DNA from: an uncultured Acidobacteriota bacterium
GTDB taxonomy: Bacteria; Acidobacteriota; Blastocatellia; RBC074
Direction of reading: 5' to 3'
Length of the DNA: 64,000 nucleotides
NCBI GenBank assembly: GCA_902825875.1
Contig: CADECP010000007.1
Span: forward strand, 124,001 to 188,000
The notes beneath the pieces were generated by a model, which saw only the letters and a list, made by a program, of their open reading frames with translations, was not told the DNA's origin and made no database searches. Of the stretch, positions 1 to 8,564 are shown one piece after another. Each line of letters starts with the position of its first letter. The stretch's first letter is position 1. Made by a program: the position numbers and the translations under genes.

Positions 1-392
1 CGCTCCAATTGCGAACCGGCGTTTTTCAAATTCTCGCAGCAGAACACATCCAGCGAACGACGCACATCCGACCGCACGCGATACAAAATGGCTTCGGCCA
101 GTACGCTGGCAATTTCCGGCAGATTGTCCGGGCGAACCGAAGTGTAAATTTGATCGGCAGCGGCAACTTCGCGGGCAAAATCTTCGCCGGGCATGGCAAC
201 CGCACGCACGCCGCGAACTTCGGCAACGGTTTCGACCGCGCCTTTGGTCGCCACGTCAAACCCAAGCTGATTGATCGAATTGACGATGGATTCGCGCCGA
301 GCGGCAAAGACAACTTCGTGTCCTTGCATCGCCAGCGCCACACCCAGCGCGCCCAGCCCGACTCTTCCTGCTCCAACAATGATGACTCGCAC
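1..392 (-). CDS. Mannitol-1-phosphate 5-dehydrogenase-like protein, N-terminal part
   Basis: The 3' end of the gene lies outside the window; about 130 residues are visible. The protein opens with a Rossmann nucleotide-binding loop (VGAGRVGLGALG, residues 5-16). Further on it has the family pattern SVRPDNLPEIASVLAE followed by CCENLKNAGSQLE, which corresponds to the VGPxxLxxIAPxIA and ACENM boxes of MtlD. The family oxidises mannitol-1-phosphate to fructose-6-phosphate with NAD+ in the cytoplasm. The start is GTG at 392, with GGAG six bases upstream, because the reading frame opens directly into the dinucleotide-binding strand. The catalytic C-terminal domain is not visible, so the substrate is uncertain; another polyol-phosphate dehydrogenase is possible. 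Confidence 0.7.
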   Translation of the reverse strand, partial: MRVIIVGAGRVGLGALGVALAMQGHEVVFAARRESIVNSINQLGFDVATKGAVETVAEVRGVRAVAMPGEDFAREVAAADQIYTSVRPDNLPEIASVLAEAILYRVRSDVRRSLDVFCCENLKNAGSQLE

Positions 393-420
393 TCTTAACT
401 CCGAAATTCCTCCCGCAAAG

Positions 421-570
421 TCACACGAAGAAAACACGAAGACTTTCGACAGGATGAACATGATTTTTTCAGGATTAACGCTACCAGGAATCAATCGTGT
501 GAATCCTGAAAACAATCGTGTAAATCCTGTTTTGCTTTTCTTCGTGAAACCTTCGTGTGGCTTCGTGGGA
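421..570. repeat. Composite nested inverted repeat (two repeat families)
   Basis: The outer arms are copies of a CACGAAG-rich repeat (421-442, and its complement at about 540-570). Inside them sits a second inverted repeat of the CAGGATTTACAGGATT type (left arm 447-476, right arm 501-529). Both families recur elsewhere in the window: CAGGAT type at 3858-3933 and 7637-7697, CACGAAG type at 10044-10115. RNA from this spacer could fold into one long interrupted hairpin. It lies just downstream of the leftward FHA-protein gene and could help end its transcript. Confidence 0.8.
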
Positions 571-577
571 GAAAAAG

Positions 578-2827
578 CTATCTCAATAAAGCTTCGACCT
601 TTGCCAGCAATTCTTCAAACACGAGATTGCGCTTGCTCAGAAAATCGTCCGCGCCGGATTGCAGAGCTTCGATTTTGTCTTCGACGCCTTGTCGCCCGCC
701 GAGCAAAATCACGGGCGTTTCGCGTTTGGCTTTTCGCAGTTCGCGGCACACGTCGAAGCCGGATTTGTGTTCCAGCAAGGCGTCCAGCAACAGCAATTGA
801 TACGGCTGAGCCAACGCCGCCGCGCGTTCAAAAGCTTCGCGGCCATCTTGAGCGCGTTCGACCAGATAATTTTCGACTTCCAGCCCGCGCTGCAAAATCG
901 CCGCCAGGTCTTCGTTGGCGACGGCGACCAACACGCGCTGCACGCTGGGCAAAGTCATGGTTTTCAATCCGCCGGTCAGCGTTTGATGCGCCATGGTCAA
1001 TTGCGCCGTGCCGCCCATCGCAGGCAACACCGCCGTCATTGCCGGTTGCACTTCAGACAAAGTCGTCGTCGCCAGTTTGGCTTCGACGCGACGCGCTTCG
1101 ACCATTGCGCCGAGTTTGGCGAACGCCGAGCGGGCTTCTTCCAGATGAGCGCGCGCCGATTCCGGTCGGCGTTGTGTCAGTCGCAATTCGCCGATGGCAG
1201 AGTGGCACAACGCCGTGCGAAACGGATCGTGGATGGTTTGGAAAATCGAAAGGCTTTGGCTGAACGCGCGATTGGCTTCGTTCAGTTCGTTGGCGGCAAC
1301 ATGAATCTGGCCGCGAGTGAACAAAGCGCGCGCCATCAAATTCAACGCCGGATCGAGCGAAGTGGCGGCTTCGGCGATTTCCAGTTGCTGCCGAGCCTTG
1401 TCCAATTCGCGGCTTTCGGTAAAAGCCAGCGCCAGTTCAAATCCGATCAAAACCTGTTCTTCGATGGCGCCGCGTTCGCGCGCAACAGCCAAACCTTTTT
1501 CAAAGGCTTCGACGGCCAGAGTCGGTTCGTGATCGGCCAACAGCACTCGGCCAAGTATGCGTTGCGTGCGCGCGTAAACAGTTTTGCCGTGCAATTGCAC
1601 AGCTTGTTGCACGGCGGCTTCGGCGGCGGCGACGTATCCTTGCAGCAATTTCAATTCGGCCAGATCGGTCAACGCGACGGCTTCGGCTTTGGCAAGTTTG
1701 TGATCGCGCGCCAGTCGCAACCGCTCGTCCAGTAATTTTTCCATCGCGCGCCACGAACCCAACCGAGCCAGCACACGCGACAAACTGCTGTACCCTTTCA
1801 GCAACAACCGCACGTTGCCGGTGGCGGCAATTTGTCGAATCGCGGCTTGATAAACCGGCACGGATTCTTTCAACCGGCCTTCGGTGTAAAGCACCAAACC
1901 TTCCTGCAACTGAATGCGGCCTTCCAGCAAAGCGTCACCCGCTTCTTCGGCCATTCTGGCGGCGCGCGCCCAGTTGTACCGCGCGCCTTCAAAATCGCCT
2001 TCCTTCCAATCCACCTTGCCGACCAAATAATGAGCTTCGGCTTGCCAGCGAACATTTCCCGCTCGCCGGGCGGCCAGCAAAGCGCGATGCAATTGATCGC
2101 GCGCCGCCAGTAACTCTCCGTCGTTGACCAGCGCACGTCCCAGCGCAGCGTGTACGGCAGCCAGTCCGGCGTCGTCGTGTTTGTCGTTGTCGGCTTGCTG
2201 GTAAAAATTCAGGCTGCGTTTCAGCGTGTCAATCGCCAGATCGAGCTGTTTGCTTTCCAGATAAACTCGGCCAAGCCACAACAAGACGCTGGCGCGAAAC
2301 GGCGTCGGCAACGGAACCAGATTCGCGGTGTCTGTGTATTTGGCCAACAATTCCAGAGCGCGGTCGTGTTCGCCTTTGTTCAGGTGGGATTCGGCCAGCA
2401 ACTGTCGAACGCTGGCTTCTTCGCAAACGTCGCCCGGCGAATTCAGCCGTTCAGACAACGAAGCCATCAACCCGGCGGTCGTATTTCGCGGATGCGTGGC
2501 CAGCGAAACGATTTCGCCGCTTTCGTTTTCGATCAGCCTGAAGGTCAGTTCCGGCCCGTTGCTGCCAAACCGAATGACATCGGCGTCGGCCAGAACCTGT
2601 TCGGAAACTCGCGTGTTATTGACGAAGCTGCCATTGGTCGAACCCAGATCGCGCAGCAAAAAATCGTTGCCGACGCGGATAATTTCGGCTTGCGAGCGCG
2701 AAACCACCGACACCGGCAAACACAAAGAGTTTTCCGGCCCTCGGCCAATCGTGAACCGCTGCGATTCCAATGTCACACGCTGAGCTTCATTATTGAAAGC
2801 CAGATGAATCTCCCCACGAACGTTCAT
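578..2827 (-). CDS. FHA - TPR - degenerate receiver signalling protein
   Basis: This is a 749-residue soluble protein. An FHA domain at about residues 15-100 shows GRG (28-30), SRSQA (43-47, where most FHA domains have SRxHA) and GSTNG (62-66). Residues of about 130-600 are TPR-like helical repeats, recognisable as repeated A/L/Y patterns with AxxxLGR elements. A response-regulator receiver fold occupies about 631-749. It keeps the phospho-acceptor position (D682) and the lysine (K733). However, the acidic pair that binds magnesium is V636-A637 and the usual Thr/Ser is G710, so ordinary phosphotransfer is doubtful. The ATG is preceded by GAGGAG. Likely role: phosphothreonine-dependent scaffold; partners unknown. 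It is transcribed away from the ATP-grasp cluster. Confidence 0.85.
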   Translation of the reverse strand: MNVRGEIHLAFNNEAQRVTLESQRFTIGRGPENSLCLPVSVVSRSQAEIIRVGNDFLLRDLGSTNGSFVNNTRVSEQVLADADVIRFGSNGPELTFRLIENESGEIVSLATHPRNTTAGLMASLSERLNSPGDVCEEASVRQLLAESHLNKGEHDRALELLAKYTDTANLVPLPTPFRASVLLWLGRVYLESKQLDLAIDTLKRSLNFYQQADNDKHDDAGLAAVHAALGRALVNDGELLAARDQLHRALLAARRAGNVRWQAEAHYLVGKVDWKEGDFEGARYNWARAARMAEEAGDALLEGRIQLQEGLVLYTEGRLKESVPVYQAAIRQIAATGNVRLLLKGYSSLSRVLARLGSWRAMEKLLDERLRLARDHKLAKAEAVALTDLAELKLLQGYVAAAEAAVQQAVQLHGKTVYARTQRILGRVLLADHEPTLAVEAFEKGLAVARERGAIEEQVLIGFELALAFTESRELDKARQQLEIAEAATSLDPALNLMARALFTRGQIHVAANELNEANRAFSQSLSIFQTIHDPFRTALCHSAIGELRLTQRRPESARAHLEEARSAFAKLGAMVEARRVEAKLATTTLSEVQPAMTAVLPAMGGTAQLTMAHQTLTGGLKTMTLPSVQRVLVAVANEDLAAILQRGLEVENYLVERAQDGREAFERAAALAQPYQLLLLDALLEHKSGFDVCRELRKAKRETPVILLGGRQGVEDKIEALQSGADDFLSKRNLVFEELLAKVEALLR

Positions 2828-2900
2828 CCTGTTATCTCCTCAAATTCGCTGAAAGCGGCGCGAAGTATACACATACAAATCGGTTACGCCGACATTTTTC

Positions 2901-2928
2901 TTGACCGGCCTCGACTCGCGGCTATAAT
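2901..2928 (+). promoter_or_regulatory. Sigma70-type promoter of the ATP-grasp cluster
   Basis: TTGACC (2901-2906) and a perfect TATAAT (2923-2928) are separated by 16 bases. The predicted transcription start is near 2935, giving a leader of about 100 bases before the first ATP-grasp gene. It is one of the best matches to the consensus that I saw in the window. Confidence 0.7.
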
Positions 2929-3033
2929 CGCCGCGCTGTACCAATCGCCAAAGACGTTCCCCGTTGAAACTCGATTCGCTTTACTGATTGGCTGCCGAAT
3001 CGCCTGCCGCAGCTCATTTTTGAGGAATCCCGA

Positions 3034-3858
3034 ATGTCGTCACCCTTGCAGATAGGAATTCTTGCCGAAGCACGTTATCTGGTTCAGAACCAACCTACAG
3101 GATTGATTAACGAATTAAACGCTCAGGGACACGCCGTCCGCGTGATGGATCCGCAACAAGCGTTTTATCGAATGGGCGACGATCAATGGTTCGCCGGTCT
3201 GGATGTCATTGTCGGACGCGGACGAAGCTGGGCGTTGCTGGGTTTGCTGAATTGGGCTGAGCGCGGCGGCTGCCTGACCATCAATCGCCAAGCCGCCATT
3301 TCCGCCGTCCACAACAAAGCCCAGATGTCCATGGCGCTGGCTGGCAGCGGCTTGCCGATTCCAGAAACTTACTTCGCCACGATTGAGCAACTGGCCAAAG
3401 AAATCCCGGCGGAAAATTACCCGATCATTTTGAAACCGATCTTCGGCGATAACTCGCGCGGTTTGCTGGTCGTCAATTCGGCGGCGGAACTGGCTGCCAT
3501 TGATTGGCCTGAACCTGTCGCGCTGGCGCAACGCTATTTCAAAACTGACGGCTACGACCTGAAACTTTACGGCATCGGCGATCAAATCTGGGCTGTGCGG
3601 AAAGTCTCTCCGTTCAACGCCACCGCCGACATGGACAAAGCCAAAGAAGGTTTGGCCGAAATCACGCCGGAATTGACGGAACTTGGACGCAGTTGCGGCG
3701 AATTGTTCGGGCTGGATTTGTTCGGCGTGGATTGCATCGAAACCGAAACCGGAACTCTGATCATCGAAATCAACGATTACCCGAATTACACCAACGTCCC
3801 CGCAGCCAACGAACGGCTGGCGGAATATGTTGTTCGACAAACCGAAAAGAGGAAATAG
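3034..3858 (+). CDS. ATP-grasp enzyme 1 (RimK/ITPK-like)
   Basis: The protein has 274 residues and is the first of four ATP-grasp paralogues in the cluster. Visible motifs are the ATP-binding lysine strand (PIILKPIFGDNSRGLLVV, about 132-149), a central YDLKLYGIGDQIWAVRKV segment, and the C-terminal magnesium-binding EIND followed by YPNYTNVP. This copy is the most divergent: it lacks the PG[FY]KGV signature of the other three. ATP-grasp enzymes join a carboxylate to an amine or thiol via an acyl-phosphate; ITPK-type members instead phosphorylate inositol phosphates. The start ATG follows TGAGGA. It is the first gene after the promoter at 2901. The substrate cannot be read from the sequence. 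Confidence 0.85.
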   Translation: MSSPLQIGILAEARYLVQNQPTGLINELNAQGHAVRVMDPQQAFYRMGDDQWFAGLDVIVGRGRSWALLGLLNWAERGGCLTINRQAAISAVHNKAQMSMALAGSGLPIPETYFATIEQLAKEIPAENYPIILKPIFGDNSRGLLVVNSAAELAAIDWPEPVALAQRYFKTDGYDLKLYGIGDQIWAVRKVSPFNATADMDKAKEGLAEITPELTELGRSCGELFGLDLFGVDCIETETGTLIIEINDYPNYTNVPAANERLAEYVVRQTEKRK

Positions 3859-3933
3859 ACAGGATTTACAAGATTCACAGGATTAAACCCAACCGTCTTT
3901 TCCGTCAATCCTGTTGATCCTGTAAATCCTGTC
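3858..3933. repeat. Intergenic hairpin repeat, CAGGATTTACAGGATT family
   Basis: Inverted arms of about 27 bases (GACAGGATTTACAAGATTCA... and its near-complement) surround a short loop. They fill most of the gap between ATP-grasp genes 1 and 2, starting at the last base of the stop codon. A related copy lies at 7637-7697, and another forms the inner part of the repeat at 421-570. In RNA it would fold into a strong hairpin that could stabilise or separate the flanking reading frames. Confidence 0.85.
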
Positions 3934-3944
3934 GAAAAACACCG

Positions 3945-4742
3945 ATGAAAATTGGCGTCATCACCAAACGAGAAAAAGCCACCAAGACCGGTTCGGTCAT
4001 GCAGGAAACGATTGGCTTGTTGACCGCGCGCGGCATCGTCGTTGAACAGGTTTATCCTGACGACCAAGCCATCAACGTCGCCGAAGTCAAAAACGATTGC
4101 GACCTGTACCTGCTGAAATCCGGAACCGAAACCGCTCTGAGTCTGGCCGGAATTTTGGACGCCGCCGGAGCCAAAATCCTGAATCCTTACTCAACCGTCG
4201 TCGCCGTGCGCGACAAAATCATTTCAACCAAGCTGCTGGCCGACGCCGGAGTTCCCTTGCCGGAAACCTTTTTTGCTGCGCATTCTGGCTTTCTGGCAGA
4301 TGCGCTGAAAGACGGCCCGCTGGTGGTCAAACCGTTCTGGGCGGCTTCGCAAGGACGCGGCGTGCGGATCATCCGCTCCGACGACGAACTGGAAACCTTG
4401 ACCACAGACGAAGGTCTGTTCTTCGCTCAACGCTTTCATCAACCCGACGGCCTGGATCACAAACTGTACGTCATCGGCGACCAAGTCTTCGGAGTCCGCC
4501 GCGTCTGGCCGCCCAAAACTCTGGAAGACAAGCTCGGCGAACCGTTCGAGGTAAGCGGTGAAATGAAAGAAATTGCTTTGCGATGCGGACAGGCGTTCGG
4601 CATCGGACTTTATGGCGTGGACGTGATTACCAGCAGCGGAAGGCCCTTCGTCGTGGACATCAACACGTTTCCGGGATTTAAGGGCGTAACGAATGCGGCT
4701 GATTTGCTGGCAGATTTTATTACGGGCGCGGGAGCCAAGTGA
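3945..4742 (+). CDS. ATP-grasp enzyme 2 (ITPK/RimK-like)
   Basis: The protein has 265 residues. The N-terminal half contains DLYLLKSGTETALSLAG, a block shared in part with copies 3 and 4. Next come DKIISTKLLADAGVPLPET, the ATP-binding strand LVVKPFWAASQGRGVRII, HKLYVIGDQVFGVRRVW and the metal-binding FVVDINTFPGFKGV near the C-terminus. D[IV]N.FPG[FY].GV preceded by K.Y.[IV]GD is how I recall inositol trisphosphate 5/6-kinases ending. RimK ligases have a related EVN.SPG motif, so the activity stays open. No clear ribosome binding site precedes the ATG, which directly follows the hairpin repeat. The last 23 bases overlap the convergent DUF5615 gene. Confidence 0.85.
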   Translation: MKIGVITKREKATKTGSVMQETIGLLTARGIVVEQVYPDDQAINVAEVKNDCDLYLLKSGTETALSLAGILDAAGAKILNPYSTVVAVRDKIISTKLLADAGVPLPETFFAAHSGFLADALKDGPLVVKPFWAASQGRGVRIIRSDDELETLTTDEGLFFAQRFHQPDGLDHKLYVIGDQVFGVRRVWPPKTLEDKLGEPFEVSGEMKEIALRCGQAFGIGLYGVDVITSSGRPFVVDINTFPGFKGVTNAADLLADFITGAGAK

Positions 4743-5073
4743 TTAAGTTGGTATACTCTTCCGCTTCCGAAGCGCCCCAAATAAGAGCAAGTTCTTCAAT
4801 AGCGATTTTGATTGGCAGGCTTTGAGGGATCAGCAAGACGCCAGGACTGTTTTGCCTGAAGATGAAGTTTGCAAAATGCACAGGCATTGTATTCACGTCG
4901 TGCGAAACTAAAATTCGTCCTTCGCGCGTGGCAATTTCCAGCACTTGTTCGTCGGGCAAGCCTTCAAGCCCGGCTTCGTGCCCGGCTTGAAAATCCATAG
5001 ACGGATGGCGATGACGCAATGCGCGCACGATCTTTTTATTGAAATCGTAATCACCTTGAAAGCGAATTTGCAT
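4720..5073 (-). CDS. DUF5615 PIN-like protein (putative toxin), pair 1
   Basis: The protein has 117 residues and is homologous to the gene at 20866-21216. Shared features are an N-terminal DxDFNKKI block (usually LLDxNxxxxI), GLPDEQVLEIATREGRILVSHDVNTMP in the middle, and the conserved acidic residues of the PIN-like fold. The family is usually the second gene of a DUF433/DUF5615 pair, proposed to be a type II toxin-antitoxin system with an RNase-like toxin. It starts 7 bases after the DUF433 stop codon. Its 3' end overlaps ATP-grasp gene 2 by 23 bases on the opposite strand. Confidence 0.8.
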   Translation of the reverse strand: MQIRFQGDYDFNKKIVRALRHRHPSMDFQAGHEAGLEGLPDEQVLEIATREGRILVSHDVNTMPVHFANFIFRQNSPGVLLIPQSLPIKIAIEELALIWGASEAEEYTNLITWLPRP

Positions 5074-5080
5074 CGAATTG

Positions 5081-5452
5081 TCAGGCTGCGGCTTTTAGTC
5101 GTTCTTGTTTGGCTGCCGTCAATTTTTGGTAAAGCTGAGGCCGGTTGATTCGCATGTCTTCCCAACTTTTTTGGCGAAGCATTTCAAACTCGACATTGCT
5201 TTGTCGCAAGTATTCGTCAATCTCTTCGCGATTGGCCAGGTAATAAGCCAGCGCACCGTAAACTGATTCCAGCGTCAGCGTGTAAAAGTTCTCGACAATG
5301 CTTTCGGGCGACTCGCCGTTGAGCCAGTTGACGATTACTGAATCCAGCGAAATACGGGTGTCCGCGACGCGGTAGGCGATTCGTGGTTCGCCTTCAAACT
5401 CAAAGCTGAGTTGCGTGACATACGGTTTCGATTCCATTTGTTTCTGTTCCAT
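5081..5452 (-). CDS. DUF433 protein (putative antitoxin), pair 1
   Basis: The protein has 123 residues. The DUF433 core reads RIAYRVADTRISLDSVIVNWLNGESPESIVENFYTL, followed by VYGALAYYLANREEIDEYL, a helix-turn-helix-like fold. The C-terminal tail is charged and probably wraps the partner. It lies immediately upstream of the DUF5615 gene, the normal order for this module. The pair is transcribed against the surrounding ATP-grasp genes and separates copies 2 and 3, so it looks like a later insertion. An internal ATG at 5437 is an alternative start. Confidence 0.8.
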   Translation of the reverse strand: MEQKQMESKPYVTQLSFEFEGEPRIAYRVADTRISLDSVIVNWLNGESPESIVENFYTLTLESVYGALAYYLANREEIDEYLRQSNVEFEMLRQKSWEDMRINRPQLYQKLTAAKQERLKAAA

Positions 5453-5508
5453 AGCGGGTGGATTTTAGCCCTGTTTTCATAGCCGAGTAAATCAATCGAG
5501 GTAAAAGA

Positions 5509-6324
5509 ATGAAACTGCACTTTATGATTGTTCGCAGAGTCCCGCCCGTTCCCAGCCCTGTGCTGGTTGAATGTTACGACATCCTGCGCGGGCGCGGGTA
5601 CACCGTCACCGAAGACATTGCCGAAGAGATTCTGCAACGGTCTGACACGTTGAAAGTCGAAGCCGATTTGTACCTGCTGAAATCGCACACGGAATTGTCG
5701 CTGGCTTTGGCGGGCGTGTTGTTTACGCAGGGCGCGAACATGCTGAACCCTTATCAGTCGTGTTCGCTGATTCAGAGCAAGATCATCACGTCGAAGCTGT
5801 TGCGGCAGGCCGGAATTCCTGCGCCAGATTCGTGGGTGTCGAACGATTTGAATCTGGCCAAACAACTGCTGGAAAAACATCCGCTGATTATCAAACCTCA
5901 CATGGGGCATCGCGGAGCGGGCGTGCATCTGTGCCGAACTCCCGAAGACATTGACCGGATTCCAGAACCGGTGACGCCGATGATTATCCAGGAAGCGATT
6001 CCCGGCCCCGGCGAAGACCTGAAGATTTATTGCGTCGGCGATCAGGTTCAGGGCGTCCGCAAAGCATTTTCCGAAAGCAGTTTTTCCGTCGCCGGTCGCC
6101 ACGGAGAAATCACCGACGAAGTCCGCCGCATTTCTCAGCGCGTGGGCGAAGTTTGCGGCTTGGGGCTGTACGGTTTGGACATCATCGAAAGCGACCGCGG
6201 GCCTTACGTGGTGGACGTGAATTACTTCCCCGGTTACAAGGGCGTGCCGAACGCCGCTGGACTGATCGCCGATTACATTGACGAATACGCGCGAGGGCGC
6301 GTGTCGCTGAAATTGCCCGTCTGA
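5509..6324 (+). CDS. ATP-grasp enzyme 3 (ITPK/RimK-like)
   Basis: The protein has 271 residues. Motifs are [39 protein letters not shown], the ATP-binding strand [35 protein letters not shown] and the C-terminal [19 protein letters not shown]. The end of the protein closely resembles the metal-binding end of inositol phosphate kinases of the ATP-grasp type. ATG follows GAGGT at good spacing. The gene resumes the cluster after the inserted DUF433/DUF5615 pair, and the MFS gene starts 34 bases downstream, so the two are probably co-transcribed. Ligase versus kinase activity cannot be decided here. Confidence 0.85.
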   Translation: MKLHFMIVRRVPPVPSPVLVECYDILRGRGYTVTEDIAEEILQRSDTLKVEADLYLLKSHTELSLALAGVLFTQGANMLNPYQSCSLIQSKIITSKLLRQAGIPAPDSWVSNDLNLAKQLLEKHPLIIKPHMGHRGAGVHLCRTPEDIDRIPEPVTPMIIQEAIPGPGEDLKIYCVGDQVQGVRKAFSESSFSVAGRHGEITDEVRRISQRVGEVCGLGLYGLDIIESDRGPYVVDVNYFPGYKGVPNAAGLIADYIDEYARGRVSLKLPV

Positions 6325-6358
6325 GATGACGAGATAGAGGGAATGAGGGACAGCGGGA

Positions 6359-7630
6359 ATGAGCGAAGCAATCGAAGCGAAAGAGGCATCATCAGGCATG
6401 TCCTTTATCCCTCCTTCCCGCCCTCCCTCAATCTCTCCTTCTCTGACCGCTCTGCTGGCCGAAGGCTTCCTGACTCGGCTAAGTTCCGGCGTGATTGGGT
6501 TTGCCCTACCGCTCTTTGCATATCGAAAACTGGGATTGAATTTGACGGAAACCGGCGTCTTGCTGGCAATGAATCAGGCCGCCGAGCAGTTGTTCAAACC
6601 GTTGATGGGTTGGGCAGCAGATCGAATCGGTTTGAAACGCGCTTACACTTTGGCAATTGCCGGGCGGAGTTTTGCCGCGCTGTGTTATGCGCTGGCCGGT
6701 TCGCCGTGGCAGATTTACTCGGCAAGATTTCTGCACGGAATTTCTGAATCGTTGCGCGAACCTTCGGTCAACGCTTTGATCGCCGAAAATGCCAAAGCGA
6801 AATCCGTCGCTTCGACTTTCGCCTGGTACAACACGGCCAAACAAACGGCCAGCGCCATCGGCAAAACCGCCAGCGGATTTTTGCTGGTGCTGCTGGCTGA
6901 CAATTATCCGGCTGTGTTTTTGGTGGCGTTCGGGCTGTCCATTCTGCCGATCATCGTCGTCGCTCTTTACATCCGCGAACCGGAAAGATCAACCACGGGG
7001 GACACGGGGAGCACGGGGGAAAACAAGGGTGGTTTGGAAACTCTTCCAGATGGTTCAAATTCTGAAATACCAACCGGCGTTTCGATCTTTTCATTCGCTG
7101 TGCTTGGATTTTTGATTTCCTGCACGGCGCAGATGATTGCAAATCTGTTCCCTGTTCTGGCGACCGAATACGCGCATCTGACCGAAGCGCAGACCGGATT
7201 GATTTACGCCGTCACCGTTGCCGTCGTCATCGTCGCCGGGCCTGCTTTCGGATGGTTTGCCGATAACGTCAGCCGCAAACTGGCACTGACTGTTCGCGGA
7301 TTGGCCAACACGGTTTCTTCGGTGTTGTTCTTTTTCTTTCCAACGTTTCCGGGCTTGGCCGCTGGCAGCGTGATTGATGCCGCTGGCAAAGCGGCATTTC
7401 GTCCGGCGTGGGGATCGTTGATGGCTCGCGTTTCGGGGTTTGACCGAAAGCGGCGCGCTCAAGTCATCGGCCACCTGAGTATGGGCGAAGGTTTGGGCGA
7501 GATGCTGGGGCCTATACTGGGCGGATTTCTTTGGCACACTTGGGGCTTGGGCGTAATGCTCGGCGCAAGAATCGCGCTGGCCGTCATCGGAGAAATTTAC
7601 GCCGTGATAATTGCTCGTAAAGAAGAATAA
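6359..7630 (+). CDS. Major facilitator superfamily transporter
   Basis: The protein has 423 residues and about 12 hydrophobic segments. [18 protein letters not shown] opens the first helix, and [10 protein letters not shown] is the MFS loop 2-3 motif. The end ([25 protein letters not shown]) is clearly paralogous to the MFS half of the fusion protein at 10132-13185. Substrate and direction are unknown; its position between ATP-grasp genes suggests movement of their substrate or product. The cytoplasmic loop between helices 6 and 7 (about residues 211-225, [15 protein letters not shown]) is encoded by repeat-like DNA. The ATG at 6359 is weakly supported; an ATG at 6398 is possible. Confidence 0.85.
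   Translation: MSEAIEAKEASSGMSFIPPSRPPSISPSLTALLAEGFLTRLSSGVIGFALPLFAYRKLGLNLTETGVLLAMNQAAEQLFKPLMGWAADRIGLKRAYTLAIAGRSFAALCYALAGSPWQIYSARFLHGISESLREPSVNALIAENAKAKSVASTFAWYNTAKQTASAIGKTASGFLLVLLADNYPAVFLVAFGLSILPIIVVALYIREPERSTTGDTGSTGENKGGLETLPDGSNSEIPTGVSIFSFAVLGFLISCTAQMIANLFPVLATEYAHLTEAQTGLIYAVTVAVVIVAGPAFGWFADNVSRKLALTVRGLANTVSSVLFFFFPTFPGLAAGSVIDAAGKAAFRPAWGSLMARVSGFDRKRRAQVIGHLSMGEGLGEMLGPILGGFLWHTWGLGVMLGARIALAVIGEIYAVIIARKEE
6993..7020. repeat. Repeat-like CACGGGG block inside the MFS gene
   Basis: Three near-tandem CACGGGGG/A units (CCACGGGGGACACGGGGAGC...) lie in frame in the region coding the loop between MFS helices 6 and 7. The composition and periodicity resemble one arm of an intergenic hairpin repeat and differ from the flanking coding sequence. 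No second arm is visible nearby. Confidence 0.6.
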
Positions 7631-7636
7631 AAATTC

Positions 7637-7697
7637 GACAGGATTTACAGGATTCACAGGATGGGCTGCTTATCTTGTGAATCTTGTTAATCCTGTC
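7637..7697. repeat. Intergenic hairpin repeat, CAGGATTTACAGGATT family
   Basis: GACAGGATTTACAGGATTCA... and a near-complementary right arm of about 26 bases enclose a 9-base loop. It fills the gap between the MFS gene and ATP-grasp gene 4. It is the same family as 3858-3933 and the inner part of 421-570. Confidence 0.85.
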
Positions 7698-7718
7698 CAA
7701 GTCAGTTTGGAGATAAAA

Positions 7719-8564
7719 ATGAGAATCTGTTTTTTGATGGAACCGCCGCGCAGTTCGACTTCGGTGACTTACGAGGTGCTGAACGGTTTGAAGGCTCGCG
7801 GAGCCGATGTTGAAGTCGTCACCGAACGCAGCGGATTGATTGACCTGGAAAATTTCCAGTTCGATTACGACGTTTACCTGTTCAAGTCGCATTCGCCGCT
7901 GGCTGAATCTCTGGCGGCGGCGGCCCATTATCGCGGAGCCAAACTGCTGAACGAATATCCGGCGACGATGAAAGTCCGCGACAAGGTGTTGACCTGCACG
8001 CTGCTGCTGCAAGGCGGAATTCCTACGCCGCGCACGTTTGTGACCGATTCGATTGAGACGCTTCGCCCGGTGGTTCAGCAGATGCCGATCATCGTCAAAC
8101 CTTACCGAGGCCGTCGCGGAATGGGCATCGAAGTTTGCCTGAACGAAGCCGAATTCGATGCGTTGATCGCTCGCCGAACCGCCGACGGTTCCGCAGACGA
8201 TGACGATGGCGGCGAAGACGGCACAGCGTTGGGCGAACGCCTGATCTTCGCGCAGGAATACGAAGAGCACGAACCGTTCGATTACAAAGCCTACGCCATT
8301 GGCGATTACGTCCACGCCATCAAGCGCGTCTTCCCCGCCAAAACCAAAGAAGAAAAACTCGGCACGCCGGTCGGCGATGATCCCGAATTGGTGGATTTGG
8401 TGCGACGCTGCGGCAAGCTGTTCGGCTTGCAGCTTTACGGAGTTGATCTGGTCAAAACGCCAAAAGGATATTCGGTCATCGAAGTGAATTGTTTTCCCGG
8501 ATACAAAGGAGTTCCCGAAGGCGGCGAACGCATCGCCAACTTCATTCTGGAAAATTCCCGATGA
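7719..8564 (+). CDS. ATP-grasp enzyme 4 (ITPK/RimK-like)
   Basis: The protein has 281 residues from the ATG at 7719, chosen because GGAG precedes it and because the longer frame would translate the hairpin repeat. Motifs are [86 protein letters not shown] and the metal-binding [19 protein letters not shown] charged insert ([14 protein letters not shown]) lies between the ATP-binding strand and the central sheet and is absent from the paralogues. EVN here is the RimK spelling, while CFPGYKGV is closer to ITPK. The stop codon overlaps the start of a small ORF (ATGA). Confidence 0.85.
   Translation: MRICFLMEPPRSSTSVTYEVLNGLKARGADVEVVTERSGLIDLENFQFDYDVYLFKSHSPLAESLAAAAHYRGAKLLNEYPATMKVRDKVLTCTLLLQGGIPTPRTFVTDSIETLRPVVQQMPIIVKPYRGRRGMGIEVCLNEAEFDALIARRTADGSADDDDGGEDGTALGERLIFAQEYEEHEPFDYKAYAIGDYVHAIKRVFPAKTKEEKLGTPVGDDPELVDLVRRCGKLFGLQLYGVDLVKTPKGYSVIEVNCFPGYKGVPEGGERIANFILENSR

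Noticed and set aside
7611..7718. Longer N-terminus for ATP-grasp enzyme 4
   Set aside because: It would translate the end of the MFS gene and the hairpin repeat; the ATG at 7719 has GGAG and starts directly at the first beta strand.
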